In this document: piece by piece, positions 23,045 through 30,120 of the stretch
How the letters are laid out: every line of letters starts with the position of its first letter
Numbering within the stretch: the stretch's first letter is position 1
Source: a virus
Reading direction: 5' to 3' (one strand)
Virus record (IMG/VR): IMGVR_UViG_3300043449_000479
Location: 1-31,109 of that record
DNA: 31,109 nucleotides
The notes under the pieces: model-generated
What the model saw: only the letters and a program-made list of their open reading frames with translations
Told to the model about the DNA's origin: nothing
Database searches by the model: none
Position numbers and translations under genes: made by a program

Positions 23045-24748
23045 ATGGCCGAAGACGTATTCTCGAAGTCGATCGACGCGATCCTTAAAAAGAAGGACTC
23101 GTATATCTCGAAATCCGAAGAGGACTTCTTTAAGGGATTCTCGAAAATCGAGGAGGCGATCTTTAAGGCGGTATCCGAGAAGACTTACGAACTTAACGCG
23201 AAGGAGGGGAGACTTATCTTCGACGAATTTAATACCGATATCGTAAACTCCCTTAATAAGACGATCCGGGACGCGATCGAAGGATCCTCTTATCCGACGA
23301 AAGTATCTTCTTACCTCCGGGACTTCGATAAGATAAAGGAATTTAATCTCGAAGCGACGAGTAACGTAAACGATCTTAAGGTAAAGGAACTCGAGAAACT
23401 CGTTAATCCGGTCCAGAAGGCGGTCGTTAAACAGACTCTCGAAGGTCTCGCCGGGGCGGGAGTCGATACGAACTTCTCCGATCCTTTACGGAACGGTCTC
23501 TTTAAGAATATAGTCGCCGGATCGACCTTCTCGGATCTCGAGAATTACCTCCGGGGATTTATCCTTTCGAACGAGTCGAAACTCGGAACCTTCCGGAGGT
23601 ACGTAACCCAAGTCTCGAGGGACGCGTTAAACCAGTTCGACGGGCAAGTAAACGCGAAGATCGCGGACGAATACGGTCTTAACGCTTATCGATACGTCGG
23701 ATCGATTATCGAGGATTCGAGACCGCAGTGCCTCCGTTGGGTCGGTAAAGGAGTCCTCCTTCTCGACGAACTTACGACCGAAATCGCCTGGGCGACCTCC
23801 TCCGGATCCGGAATGATCCCCGGGACGACCCCGGAGAACTTCGCGATTTACCGCGGGGGATATAACTGCCGACACTCCGCCGTGCCGTTCAAACTTACGA
23901 AATCGCAGAGGGAGGAACTCGGGATCGGAGATCCGAAGACCGAAGAGAATCTCGAGAAGGAACTCGATAAGAAGGGAGTCGCCCCTCTTACGGAGGCGGA
24001 GAAAGATCTTAACCTTACTTACGGGAAGTCGAAACTTATCCCTCCAGGACTCGAGAATATCGTCGCGGACTTAAAGATCCCGGATCAGGTCTTCGAATTA
24101 TCGGAGAACGGAAAGTATCGACCCGCGACCTCGAAGGCGAGAAGAGGGACGAAGACTTACGAAAAAGAGTTAAACGATTTTTATTACCTACCGACGACGA
24201 AAGAGGTAACTCTCGGAGTAAACGGAACCCGGTGGGCGAAGTCCGAGAAGTTTCAGAAGGCGGTCGTTATTCACGAATACGCTCACCGGACGCACGGAGA
24301 GAGGGGGATTTTTACCGGATACGGGGTAAACGCTTACTCGGATCCGAAGCACGTCCGGAAGTTTAACGAATCGGAGGATCTCTTAAGAGGGAAACTTAAG
24401 AAGGAGAAACTCGGAAGTAAGGATTTCGATATGCACGAAATATTCTATAAATATCGAGGTAAGTTCGAAGGGTGGACCGATCGCGACGTCCTCGAGTTCT
24501 CCTGCAAATATACCGATACGATCGAAGCCTTAACCGCGGGGAACCTCGGAGGAGGACACGGGAAGAAGTATTATCGAGAGAACGGAGGATATAAACGATA
24601 TCGGGAGTGGTTCGCGCACGCGTCCGAAAATTACTGGATGGGGAACCCGGTCTTTAAGGCGGAGTTCCCGGAACTTTACGACCAAATGAACGATTATTAC
24701 CGGGAGTTCGTCGTTAAGAAGTTCCTCTCCTCCGACCTTAAAAAGTAA
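23045..24748 (+). CDS. MuF-like minor head protein fused to a zincin-type metallopeptidase domain
   Basis: Residues 1-285 are MuF-like: a helical N-terminus, VTQVSRDALNQFDGQVN (187-203), DSRPQCLRWVGKG (224-236) and the closing GGYNCRH (271-277, C275/H277). A separate C-terminal domain (about 330-567) contains VIHEYAHRTHGERG with HExxH at 410-414 and EWFAHASENYW at 521-531, where E521 or E528 could be the third zinc ligand. Fusion of MuF to enzyme or toxin domains is known in phages and prophages; such a domain may be injected with DNA or act in head maturation. No separate head protease gene is recognised here, so maturation is plausible. Placement after portal supports the MuF part. Confidence 0.7.
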   Translation: MAEDVFSKSIDAILKKKDSYISKSEEDFFKGFSKIEEAIFKAVSEKTYELNAKEGRLIFDEFNTDIVNSLNKTIRDAIEGSSYPTKVSSYLRDFDKIKEFNLEATSNVNDLKVKELEKLVNPVQKAVVKQTLEGLAGAGVDTNFSDPLRNGLFKNIVAGSTFSDLENYLRGFILSNESKLGTFRRYVTQVSRDALNQFDGQVNAKIADEYGLNAYRYVGSIIEDSRPQCLRWVGKGVLLLDELTTEIAWATSSGSGMIPGTTPENFAIYRGGYNCRHSAVPFKLTKSQREELGIGDPKTEENLEKELDKKGVAPLTEAEKDLNLTYGKSKLIPPGLENIVADLKIPDQVFELSENGKYRPATSKARRGTKTYEKELNDFYYLPTTKEVTLGVNGTRWAKSEKFQKAVVIHEYAHRTHGERGIFTGYGVNAYSDPKHVRKFNESEDLLRGKLKKEKLGSKDFDMHEIFYKYRGKFEGWTDRDVLEFSCKYTDTIEALTAGNLGGGHGKKYYRENGGYKRYREWFAHASENYWMGNPVFKAEFPELYDQMNDYYREFVVKKFLSSDLKK

Positions 24749-24766
24749 TAAACCGAAGAAAAAAAA

Positions 24767-25000
24767 ATGGCCGAAAATCCTACTCCCTCGACGATACTTA
24801 AAGAGATCGATCGTCTCCTCGGAGAATATCTTACGATAAACCCGGACGCGGATAATCCTCTCGATTACGTTTACGTTCTCGGACTCGACGGAGTTCTTAA
24901 CGTCCTCGAAGAGGCGAATAATCGGAAGATCGTTTTTATTATCGAAGAAGAAGCCGAAGACCGGATCGAGTATAAGATAATCGATTCCGGAAACGAATAA
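24767..25000 (+). CDS. Hypothetical small acidic protein (77 aa)
   Basis: An acidic protein with an N-terminal helix (STILKEIDRLLGEYLTI), a short strand segment (LDYVYVLGLDGVLNVLEEAN) and an acidic C-terminal beta hairpin (KIVFIIEEEAEDRIEYKI). The start follows an AGAAAAAAA leader. It lies between MuF and the scaffold-like gene, so it may be a minor head component. No family is recognised. Confidence 0.5.
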   Translation: MAENPTPSTILKEIDRLLGEYLTINPDADNPLDYVYVLGLDGVLNVLEEANNRKIVFIIEEEAEDRIEYKIIDSGNE

Positions 25001-25032
25001 GTCTTATCTTTAACCCTTAAACCTAATTAACG

Positions 25033-25311
25033 ATGGTAAACCTTAAACGAAAGGTCGTAAACGTCCGAACCGGGAAAGTCCTCGAACTCTCCGACGTCGC
25101 GATCGCGAACCTTAAAAAAATGGGGAAGTTCTCCGATTACGATATCCTCCCCGAACCCGTTAAACTTTCGATCGATAAAGAACCGACTTCGAAAGAGTTC
25201 GTCGAGTTTCCGATCCCGGTCGAATCCGATCCGGAACCGACTTCCGAAACTCCTTCCGGGGAAGTAAAAAAGAAAAAGAAAAAGTCTCTCGATAATAACT
25301 TAAACCCTTAA
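25033..25311 (+). CDS. Small head-module protein with Lys-rich tail (92 aa)
   Basis: The N-terminus VNLKRKVVNVRTGKVLELSD followed by VAIANLKKMGKFSDY resembles short phage proteins in head modules ('VVNVKTGKxxxIsxxaaxxLkK'). The rest is Pro/Glu-rich and disordered, ending in a run of six Lys and NNLNP. It lies 5 bases before the scaffold-like gene, with the stop inside an AACCCTTAA element. It may be an assembly accessory; function is not established. Confidence 0.5.
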   Translation: MVNLKRKVVNVRTGKVLELSDVAIANLKKMGKFSDYDILPEPVKLSIDKEPTSKEFVEFPIPVESDPEPTSETPSGEVKKKKKKSLDNNLNP

Positions 25312-25316
25312 AAAAA

Positions 25317-26141
25317 ATGAAGAACCTCGAAACCTTCTTAAAGAAAATCGGAGTTAAGTCCGAAACGATCTCGAAACTTTCCTCCGAGGAGGAACTTAAC
25401 GTCGAGGATTTCGTAAAGACGTATAAAGAATCCCTCCGCGAAGTTTACGCGAACGATCCGGACTTTATCCAACCGATAAAGGACGAGATCCGCGGATCGG
25501 AATTATCGAAGATCGAGCATAAGATTAAGAAGACCTTCGGACTTTCCTCGGACGAGATTAAGGATAAGAAGTTCGACGAGATTATCTCCCTCGCTTCCGA
25601 GAAGTCGAAGTCGGTCGGATCCTCGACGACGGACGATTTACAGAAGAAACTCGTCGAACTCGCGAACGAGAATAAACGTCTCCTCGAAGAAGTAATTCCT
25701 TCGAAAGAGAACGAAGCGAAAGAGACGATAAAGAACTTCCGGAAGGATTCGACTTTACGATCGATCCTCTCTTCGAAATCTTTAATCGTTTCCCCGGAGG
25801 TCGTAATCCCGGCGATTCAGACGCACCTTAACTCGAATTATTCGATCGATCTCGGAGAGGACGGATCCTTTATCGTTAAGACGAAGAACGGTCTTAATCC
25901 CTTAAACGAAGACGGAACGAAGGTCGTCGGATTCGAAGAGATCCTCGACTCGCAACTTAAGACTCTCGGAGTCCTTAAGCAGTCGAACGCGGGAACCTCG
26001 GGAGGAACTACCGGAGGAGAAAGGAAGTCGATCTTTACGAAGACCGAAGGAGAGTCTCCGAAGTTTAACCTTCCCGGATTAAAGGTCGCGGAAGAGAACG
26101 CGGAGAAAATGAAAAATATCCGGACGTTCGGTAATAAGTAA
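25317..26141 (+). CDS. Scaffold-like capsid assembly protein (274 aa)
   Basis: The protein is highly charged and helical, with a coiled-coil middle (TTDDLQKKLVELANENKRLL, residues about 104-123). A small ordered part follows (SNYSIDLGEDGSFIVKTKNG), then a Gly/Thr-rich linker (SNAGTSGGTTGGERKS) and a basic C-terminal tail. This is the usual architecture of phage scaffolding proteins, with the C-terminal basic part binding capsid subunits. The major capsid gene follows after a promoter. Its last codons carry the -33-like part of that promoter. There is no protease signature inside it. Confidence 0.6.
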   Translation: MKNLETFLKKIGVKSETISKLSSEEELNVEDFVKTYKESLREVYANDPDFIQPIKDEIRGSELSKIEHKIKKTFGLSSDEIKDKKFDEIISLASEKSKSVGSSTTDDLQKKLVELANENKRLLEEVIPSKENEAKETIKNFRKDSTLRSILSSKSLIVSPEVVIPAIQTHLNSNYSIDLGEDGSFIVKTKNGLNPLNEDGTKVVGFEEILDSQLKTLGVLKQSNAGTSGGTTGGERKSIFTKTEGESPKFNLPGLKVAEENAEKMKNIRTFGNK

Positions 26142-26158
26142 AAAATTACTTATATTCG
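26127..26158 (+). promoter_or_regulatory. Promoter for the major capsid gene: TTCG-N20-TATATTCG
   Basis: TTCG (26127-26130) and TATATTCG (26151-26158) are 20 bases apart, matching the Bacteroidota layout TTTG-N19/20-TAnnTTTG with C in place of T in both boxes. The -33 box lies in the last codons of the scaffold-like gene. Transcription would begin near 26165 and produce a leader of about 185 bases before the capsid ATG, fitting strong late expression of a virion protein. Confidence 0.6.
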
Positions 26159-26350
26159 TCCCGGAGACGGCGGTCTCGAATAAACGCACCTCGGGGAAGG
26201 CGATATCCCTTAATCGCCCGGGGAACCGATCCCGAAATCGGAGAAGACGATCGATTTATTTCGATCCGATTCTTATCGATCTCGGGATTCGTCTTTTTCC
26301 GGAAACCTTATCTCTTATCTCTTATCTCTTAACTCTTAACTCTAAAAAAA
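26142..26350 (+). other. Long structured leader of the capsid gene
   Basis: This is the longest gene-free stretch (209 bases). It holds the -7 box, a GAGAC-GGCG-GTCTC hairpin at 26164-26177 at about the predicted transcript start, and GATCGA-N6-TCGATC (26249-26266). An alternative longer pairing (26240-26250 with 26289-26299, including two G-U pairs) is followed by a T run. Then come tandem heptamers and an A8 run at the ATG. It reads as an untranslated leader; stabilising or regulatory roles are inference. Confidence 0.5.
26307..26341 (+). repeat. Five tandem heptamers CTTAWCT before the capsid start
   Basis: CTTATCT occurs three times in tandem (26307-26327) and CTTAACT twice (26328-26341), directly before CTAAAAAAA and the ATG at 26351. 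The array is pyrimidine-rich and unstructured, so it may keep the start region open for ribosome loading, or be a protein-binding site. It is the clearest perfect short tandem repeat outside a gene here. Confidence 0.75.
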
Positions 26351-27367
26351 ATGGCTTATACCCAAGGACTCTGCTCCGCCCTCCAAGTAAACCTTAACGA
26401 TATCGCCGGGATAAACGCTCCCGCCCTTAATCGTCAGAAGGTCGGATATCTCGACGCGCTTATGTCGGAGATGAACCGTATGAATATGACCGCGACCGTC
26501 GTCCCCTCGGACGGGAAGTTTAAGACGACGCAGGTTAATTACCAGCCGCAGGCGTGCGATTCCGACGTCGTTACCGACTGCGCTCCGAACTGCACCCCGG
26601 AGGTAACTCCCGAACCGAAGTCCGTTAATATAACGGAGTTCGCCTGCGCGAAATATAAGATGGCCTTCGCGGAAGACGATATGCGTAAACTCTGCGAGGC
26701 GGATTCCGTCTGGGCAGGTCAGAATATCATGCGAGCCATGAACGCGATTAACGTCTCCGTCGATAAGTCTCTTCTTACTCTTCAGGCGAGTAATTTCGGA
26801 ACCTTCGCGGACGGGGCGAATAATAAGTCCGTCCCTCTTTTTAATTCGACGACGAACGCCCCGAACCCTATGGCCTGGGCTGCGATCCGTCACTTTTACG
26901 ACCAGACTTCCGCTGCCGGATCTCCTCTTATTATCGGAGGAGGATCGATCGATTTATTCGCGAAGGCGCAGCAGATCGCGTGCTGCAATTCGACCGCCGG
27001 AATGGATCTCGCCCGTATGACCGGAGACGGATACTTCTTTAACGACGTAAACGTGAACTCGATTATCGACCCGAAGGAGTTTATCGTTCTCGCTCCCGGG
27101 GCGGTCCAGTTAATTACGTGGAATAAATACCTCGGAGAATACGCGAAGAGGAACGACTCTTTCGAGCACGGAACGATCGTCGATCCTTTTACCGGACTCG
27201 TTTACGATCTTAAGACTTCTTACGACGACTGCGCGGAGAAGTGGTATATCGAACTCGCTCTTAACTGGCACCTCTTCTTCCTTCCGACTCCGATCCTCTG
27301 CGCTGACGCCGGAGTAAACCTTACCTTCCACTTTAGTGACTGCTCCGGCGATCCTATCGAGTGTTAA
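26351..27367 (+). CDS. Major capsid protein
   Basis: The 338-residue protein follows the scaffold-like gene and has its own promoter and long leader. Its sequence is mixed alpha/beta with an N-terminal helix (LDALMSEMNRMNMTATVV), a central region (ACAKYKMAFAEDDMRKLC), SLLTLQASNFGTF, PLIIGGGSIDLFAKAQQIAC and a C-terminal Cys-containing tail. No HK97 hallmark motif is certain, so the call rests on position, length and expression signals. It uses many Met, Cys, Gln, Ala and His codons: I count 20 TG and 14 CA in its first 600 bases against 3 and 1 at the window start. This relaxation suggests protein-level demands override the dinucleotide bias. A prominent non-capsid virion protein is the alternative. 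Confidence 0.7.
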   Translation: MAYTQGLCSALQVNLNDIAGINAPALNRQKVGYLDALMSEMNRMNMTATVVPSDGKFKTTQVNYQPQACDSDVVTDCAPNCTPEVTPEPKSVNITEFACAKYKMAFAEDDMRKLCEADSVWAGQNIMRAMNAINVSVDKSLLTLQASNFGTFADGANNKSVPLFNSTTNAPNPMAWAAIRHFYDQTSAAGSPLIIGGGSIDLFAKAQQIACCNSTAGMDLARMTGDGYFFNDVNVNSIIDPKEFIVLAPGAVQLITWNKYLGEYAKRNDSFEHGTIVDPFTGLVYDLKTSYDDCAEKWYIELALNWHLFFLPTPILCADAGVNLTFHFSDCSGDPIEC

Positions 27368-27424
27368 TCCTAACGGAGACGAATTAACGAAGTCGAATAA
27401 TTAACCTTAAAAAACTCTCGAAAA

Positions 27425-27982
27425 ATGGCAATATGCAACTCGAACTGCGCTCCGGATTTACCCGTAGCGTATTCCGGGGGATGCGGTATCGTAACCCGCC
27501 CCGGTGGTATTAAAAAACTAATCTTTATTAAGTGCGACGCGGCAGCCTGGGATTACGACGATCCGGCAGCGTGGACGACCGCGGTAAACGCGGGGAACGT
27601 CGTCGCCTCCGGTCTTATCCTCGGACAGAAGCCGAAGGGATCCTTTACGAAAAAGAGGATCGCGTCCTGCCAACCCGAAGGAGTAATCGGGGCGGAGAAG
27701 TCGATTACTTTCCAGGATTATAACACGGACACGGTAACTGCCGGAGGAGGCTGTCTCGCTTACGATTTCTGGAATACGATCCTCTCCGAACCGTCCTCTT
27801 ATCGCTTCGGATACTATACCTGCGACGGATTCTTTTATGGTCCGATTAACGATTTTCAGATCGAGATCGACGAAGTAATCGAGGATAATAATACCGGATC
27901 GATTTACTTCGACGGTACTATTCTCTGGAATACGATTACGATGGCCTGCGGAGTCTCCGTAAACCTCGACGGAATTATTTAA
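27425..27982 (+). CDS. Virion structural protein, candidate major tail tube or head decoration (185 aa)
   Basis: A beta-rich, Cys-containing protein (MAICNSNCAPDLP, YSGGCGIVTRPGGIKKLIFI, SCQPEGVIGAEKSITFQDYN, MACGVSVNL). It immediately follows the capsid gene, where tail tube or decoration genes often lie, and uses Cys/Trp/Ala-rich composition like other abundant virion proteins here. A strong terminator-like hairpin follows it. I recognise no family; tail tube is the best guess because no other gene in the window fits that role. Confidence 0.45.
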   Translation: MAICNSNCAPDLPVAYSGGCGIVTRPGGIKKLIFIKCDAAAWDYDDPAAWTTAVNAGNVVASGLILGQKPKGSFTKKRIASCQPEGVIGAEKSITFQDYNTDTVTAGGGCLAYDFWNTILSEPSSYRFGYYTCDGFFYGPINDFQIEIDEVIEDNNTGSIYFDGTILWNTITMACGVSVNLDGII

Positions 27983-28005
27983 GTCTTCCTCGAGGCGACT
28001 AAATT

Positions 28006-28046
28006 AGGGGGACGGATTTCGATTATCCGTTCCCCTTCTTTATATT
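28006..28046 (+). terminator. Rho-independent terminator-like hairpin ending the structural block
   Basis: Twelve-base arms (28006-28017 and 28025-28036) pair throughout with one G-U, around a seven-base loop, with a GGGG/CCCC base. The tail TCTTTATATT is T-rich. It lies 23 bases after the 27425 gene's stop and would end capsid-operon transcripts. The next promoter's two boxes are interleaved with this hairpin. Confidence 0.65.
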
Positions 28047-28048
28047 CG
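28018..28048 (+). promoter_or_regulatory. Promoter for the lysis block: TTCG-N19-TATATTCG
   Basis: TTCG (28018-28021, in the hairpin loop) and TATATTCG (28041-28048) are 19 bases apart, the same arrangement as the capsid promoter. The extended TTCTTTATATTCG string is identical to that at 369-381. The ATG of the next gene is 16 bases after the box. As DNA it can be a promoter while as RNA the same bases form the terminator. Confidence 0.55.
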
Positions 28049-28064
28049 ACGAAAAATACGACTT

Positions 28065-28538
28065 ATGATAATCGACTTCTCTCTCTTAAACTCGACCTCT
28101 CCGGAAGTACGGAAGGCGATCGACGACTTTCATTACGGACTCGGGAGTTATTACGATATAACCGTAATCCCGGCGGATAATTCGAAGATCGTCGGAACGT
28201 CCTTCGCGGATCTTATTACTTCCGGGGACGGATCTCTTATCGTCGTAAACCGATCCGGATTCCGATACCGGGAGAACCGGGATATCCGGAACGTGATCGC
28301 TTATACCCTCGAGAAGAACGAAGGTCTCTCGATCGTTAAGAAGTCTTCCCCGAATTACGATCTCTTCCTCTTTACTTTCGAGGAAGGTATCGACGCGGAA
28401 CTTAATAAGCCGAAAAAGAACTTAATTAAGAGGAGGAAGAAGGAGACCGAAATCGAAACCCCGAATCCGGTAACTCCGGAACCGATTATCGTTAAATTCG
28501 ACGGAGATCCTTACGAAGAAGAACCTCTCGAAAAATGA
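28065..28538 (+). CDS. Hypothetical protein at start of lysis block (157 aa)
   Basis: A soluble alpha/beta domain of about 110 residues (EVRKAIDDFHYGLGSYYDIT, KIVGTSFADLITSGDGSLIV, NYDLFLFTFEEGIDAEL) is followed by a Lys-rich linker (KKNLIKRRKKETEIE) and a Pro/Glu-rich tail. No catalytic motif is visible. The stop overlaps the endolysin start (ATGA). It could be a head-tail connector or a lysis accessory; neither is supported strongly. Confidence 0.5.
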   Translation: MIIDFSLLNSTSPEVRKAIDDFHYGLGSYYDITVIPADNSKIVGTSFADLITSGDGSLIVVNRSGFRYRENRDIRNVIAYTLEKNEGLSIVKKSSPNYDLFLFTFEEGIDAELNKPKKNLIKRRKKETEIETPNPVTPEPIIVKFDGDPYEEEPLEK

Positions 28539-29056
28539 AACCCTTCCGATACTTAATCCTCCACTGCACGGCGACTCCCGAAGGTCGATCCGTTACCGCG
28601 GAAACCGTCCGGAACTGGCATACGAAACCCCCTCCCGCCGGGAGAGGTTGGTCTCGAGTCGGATACTCGGATTTAATACTTCTCGACGGAACGAGGCATC
28701 GATTCGTTAAGCACGACGGCGATAAGTGGATCGACCCCGAAGAGATTACGAACGGAGTCTCCGGGATAAACTCGGAGTCGAGGCACGTCGCTTACGTCGG
28801 AGGATTATCGAAGGACGGGAAGACGTCGAAGGATACTCTTACGGAGGCGCAGAACGCGACTCTCTCCGCGATAATCGCGGAAGTCCTCGGATACGCTCCG
28901 GACGTTATTATCGCCGGGCATAACCAATTCTCGAATAAGTCCTGCCCCTCCTTCTGGGTGCCGGATTACCTCCTTAATCGATCCCTCGTCCGGATCCCGG
29001 AGAAAAATATCTTCTTAAACGATCCCTTCCGATATGGCCCCAAACTGTCTCGATAA
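28535..29056 (+). CDS. Endolysin, N-acetylmuramoyl-L-alanine amidase (Amidase_2, T7 lysozyme-like)
   Basis: The 173-residue protein has zinc ligands H10 (LILHCTAT), H129 (IIAGHNQ) and C137 (NKSCPSF), plus Y44 and K135, which correspond to H17, Y46, H122, K128 and C130 of T7 lysozyme with the same H-x5-K-x-C spacing. A single domain without a separate cell-wall-binding module fits phages of Gram-negative hosts. It cleaves the amide bond between MurNAc and L-Ala in peptidoglycan. Its 3' end overlaps the next gene by 23 bases. Holin and spanin-like genes follow within 1.6 kb, completing the lysis set. Confidence 0.9.
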   Translation: MKPFRYLILHCTATPEGRSVTAETVRNWHTKPPPAGRGWSRVGYSDLILLDGTRHRFVKHDGDKWIDPEEITNGVSGINSESRHVAYVGGLSKDGKTSKDTLTEAQNATLSAIIAEVLGYAPDVIIAGHNQFSNKSCPSFWVPDYLLNRSLVRIPEKNIFLNDPFRYGPKLSR

Positions 29057-29975
29057 TTACGTCGGAGTTAAGTGTTTAACTCCTCCTCCCCGTTCGGGAT
29101 ACTATATTAACGACCTCGAGGGACTTAACCTCCGATATGCCGCGGATATCGCGGACTCCGATTACGTCTCCGGACTCGAGTTCCTCCGGTCGAAGATCGC
29201 CTTCGCGACGGAACTCGTCCTCTCCGATATCGTTACTTATACGCTTCCTTACTTCCGAATAAATTCGATTATCGACGAATTAACGGCGGGGAAGTTTAAG
29301 ACGAACTTCCTTCCTCCCGCCCCGGCGGATCGAGGATTCGAGGTTAAAGTCCGAAACTCCCGTCTTCTTCGGATCCGACTCCGTAAAGTCGAGATCCGGA
29401 TTCTCGAAGCGAATACGACTTCCGCGATTATCGTTACCGACGGAAACGAATCCTTCTCCTTTCCTTTTACGACCGACTCGAACGGATTCGCGGAGATCTT
29501 CCCGGACTATCTTTCGAAGACCGACCGGATCCTCGTTACCTTAAACGATACCGCGATAAACGTCCTCGATTCCCAGATAAAAACCTGCGGTGCCTGCTCC
29601 TCGATATCCGGTCGATATCTTTACGCTTCCGGCTGGAACGGAACCTCGACCTCGAGTTCCTCTTACGGTCTCTCGATCGACCTTAACGCGGAGTGCTCCC
29701 TCGACGAAATCGCCTGTATTCTCTCCCCTCGTCTCGGACTTCCGATCCTTTATCGATCCGGAATCGAGGTCGTAAAGGAGGCGATTACGACCGACCGACT
29801 TAATTCCGTAACCCTTCTCGATTCCGAGAAGGGAGAGTTCCTTCTCGACTCTTATTCGAAGGAATACGATAAACTAATTAAAGGACTTATCGAGTCGATC
29901 CCGTTATTATTCCGCCGGATCGACGACTGCTGCGTCCTCTGTAACCAATCCCGGTACGGGATTACGATACCTTAA
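29034..29975 (+). CDS. Conserved virion-like protein within the lysis block (313 aa)
   Basis: The N-terminal pattern YYINDLEGLNLRYAADIAD (residues about 23-41) resembles the 'GLYINDLPGISLxxxxxIA' opening of a protein common in Bacteroidota phages that I believe is a structural or tail-associated protein. A beta-rich middle (KVEIRILEANTTSAIIVTDG), a Cys cluster (KTCGACSS), a Ser/Gly-rich turn and a Cys-rich end (DDCCVLCNQSR) follow. It starts inside the endolysin gene (23-base overlap). I cannot assign a function. Confidence 0.5.
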   Translation: MAPNCLDNYVGVKCLTPPPRSGYYINDLEGLNLRYAADIADSDYVSGLEFLRSKIAFATELVLSDIVTYTLPYFRINSIIDELTAGKFKTNFLPPAPADRGFEVKVRNSRLLRIRLRKVEIRILEANTTSAIIVTDGNESFSFPFTTDSNGFAEIFPDYLSKTDRILVTLNDTAINVLDSQIKTCGACSSISGRYLYASGWNGTSTSSSSYGLSIDLNAECSLDEIACILSPRLGLPILYRSGIEVVKEAITTDRLNSVTLLDSEKGEFLLDSYSKEYDKLIKGLIESIPLLFRRIDDCCVLCNQSRYGITIP

Positions 29976-29997
29976 CCCCTTAAACCCTCTCTCTATT

Positions 29998-30120
29998 ATG
30001 GTAAACTCTCTCTCTCTCTCTCGCTGCGGAGGCGGTTGCGGAGGCGGATCCCGCCCTCGCCCGTCCTCTCCTTCTCGCCCTCGCCCGGTATCCCCTCGAC
30101 CTCTCCGCCCTTCGCGATGA
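29998..30120 (+). CDS. Tiny Gly/Cys/Arg/Pro protein (40 aa)
   Basis: The ATG at 29998 follows a pyrimidine-rich stretch. The frame runs 40 residues: MVNSLSLS, then RCGGGCGGGSRPRPSSPSRP and a further Arg/Pro/Ser stretch. Its TGA overlaps the holin ATG (ATGA), the linkage used across the window. GC content is the highest in the window and the residue mix unlike all neighbours. It may be a leader peptide that couples holin translation or a small basic protein. No family is known to me. The alternative is a non-coding spacer with TCTCTC and Pro/Arg-like repeats. Confidence 0.45.
   Translation: MVNSLSLSRCGGGCGGGSRPRPSSPSRPRPVSPRPLRPSR

Noticed and set aside
30036-30116. Upstream TTG start for the holin
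   Set aside because: The added residues are a Pro/Ser shadow of the 40-residue gene's frame; the ATG at 30117 overlaps that gene's TGA as elsewhere.
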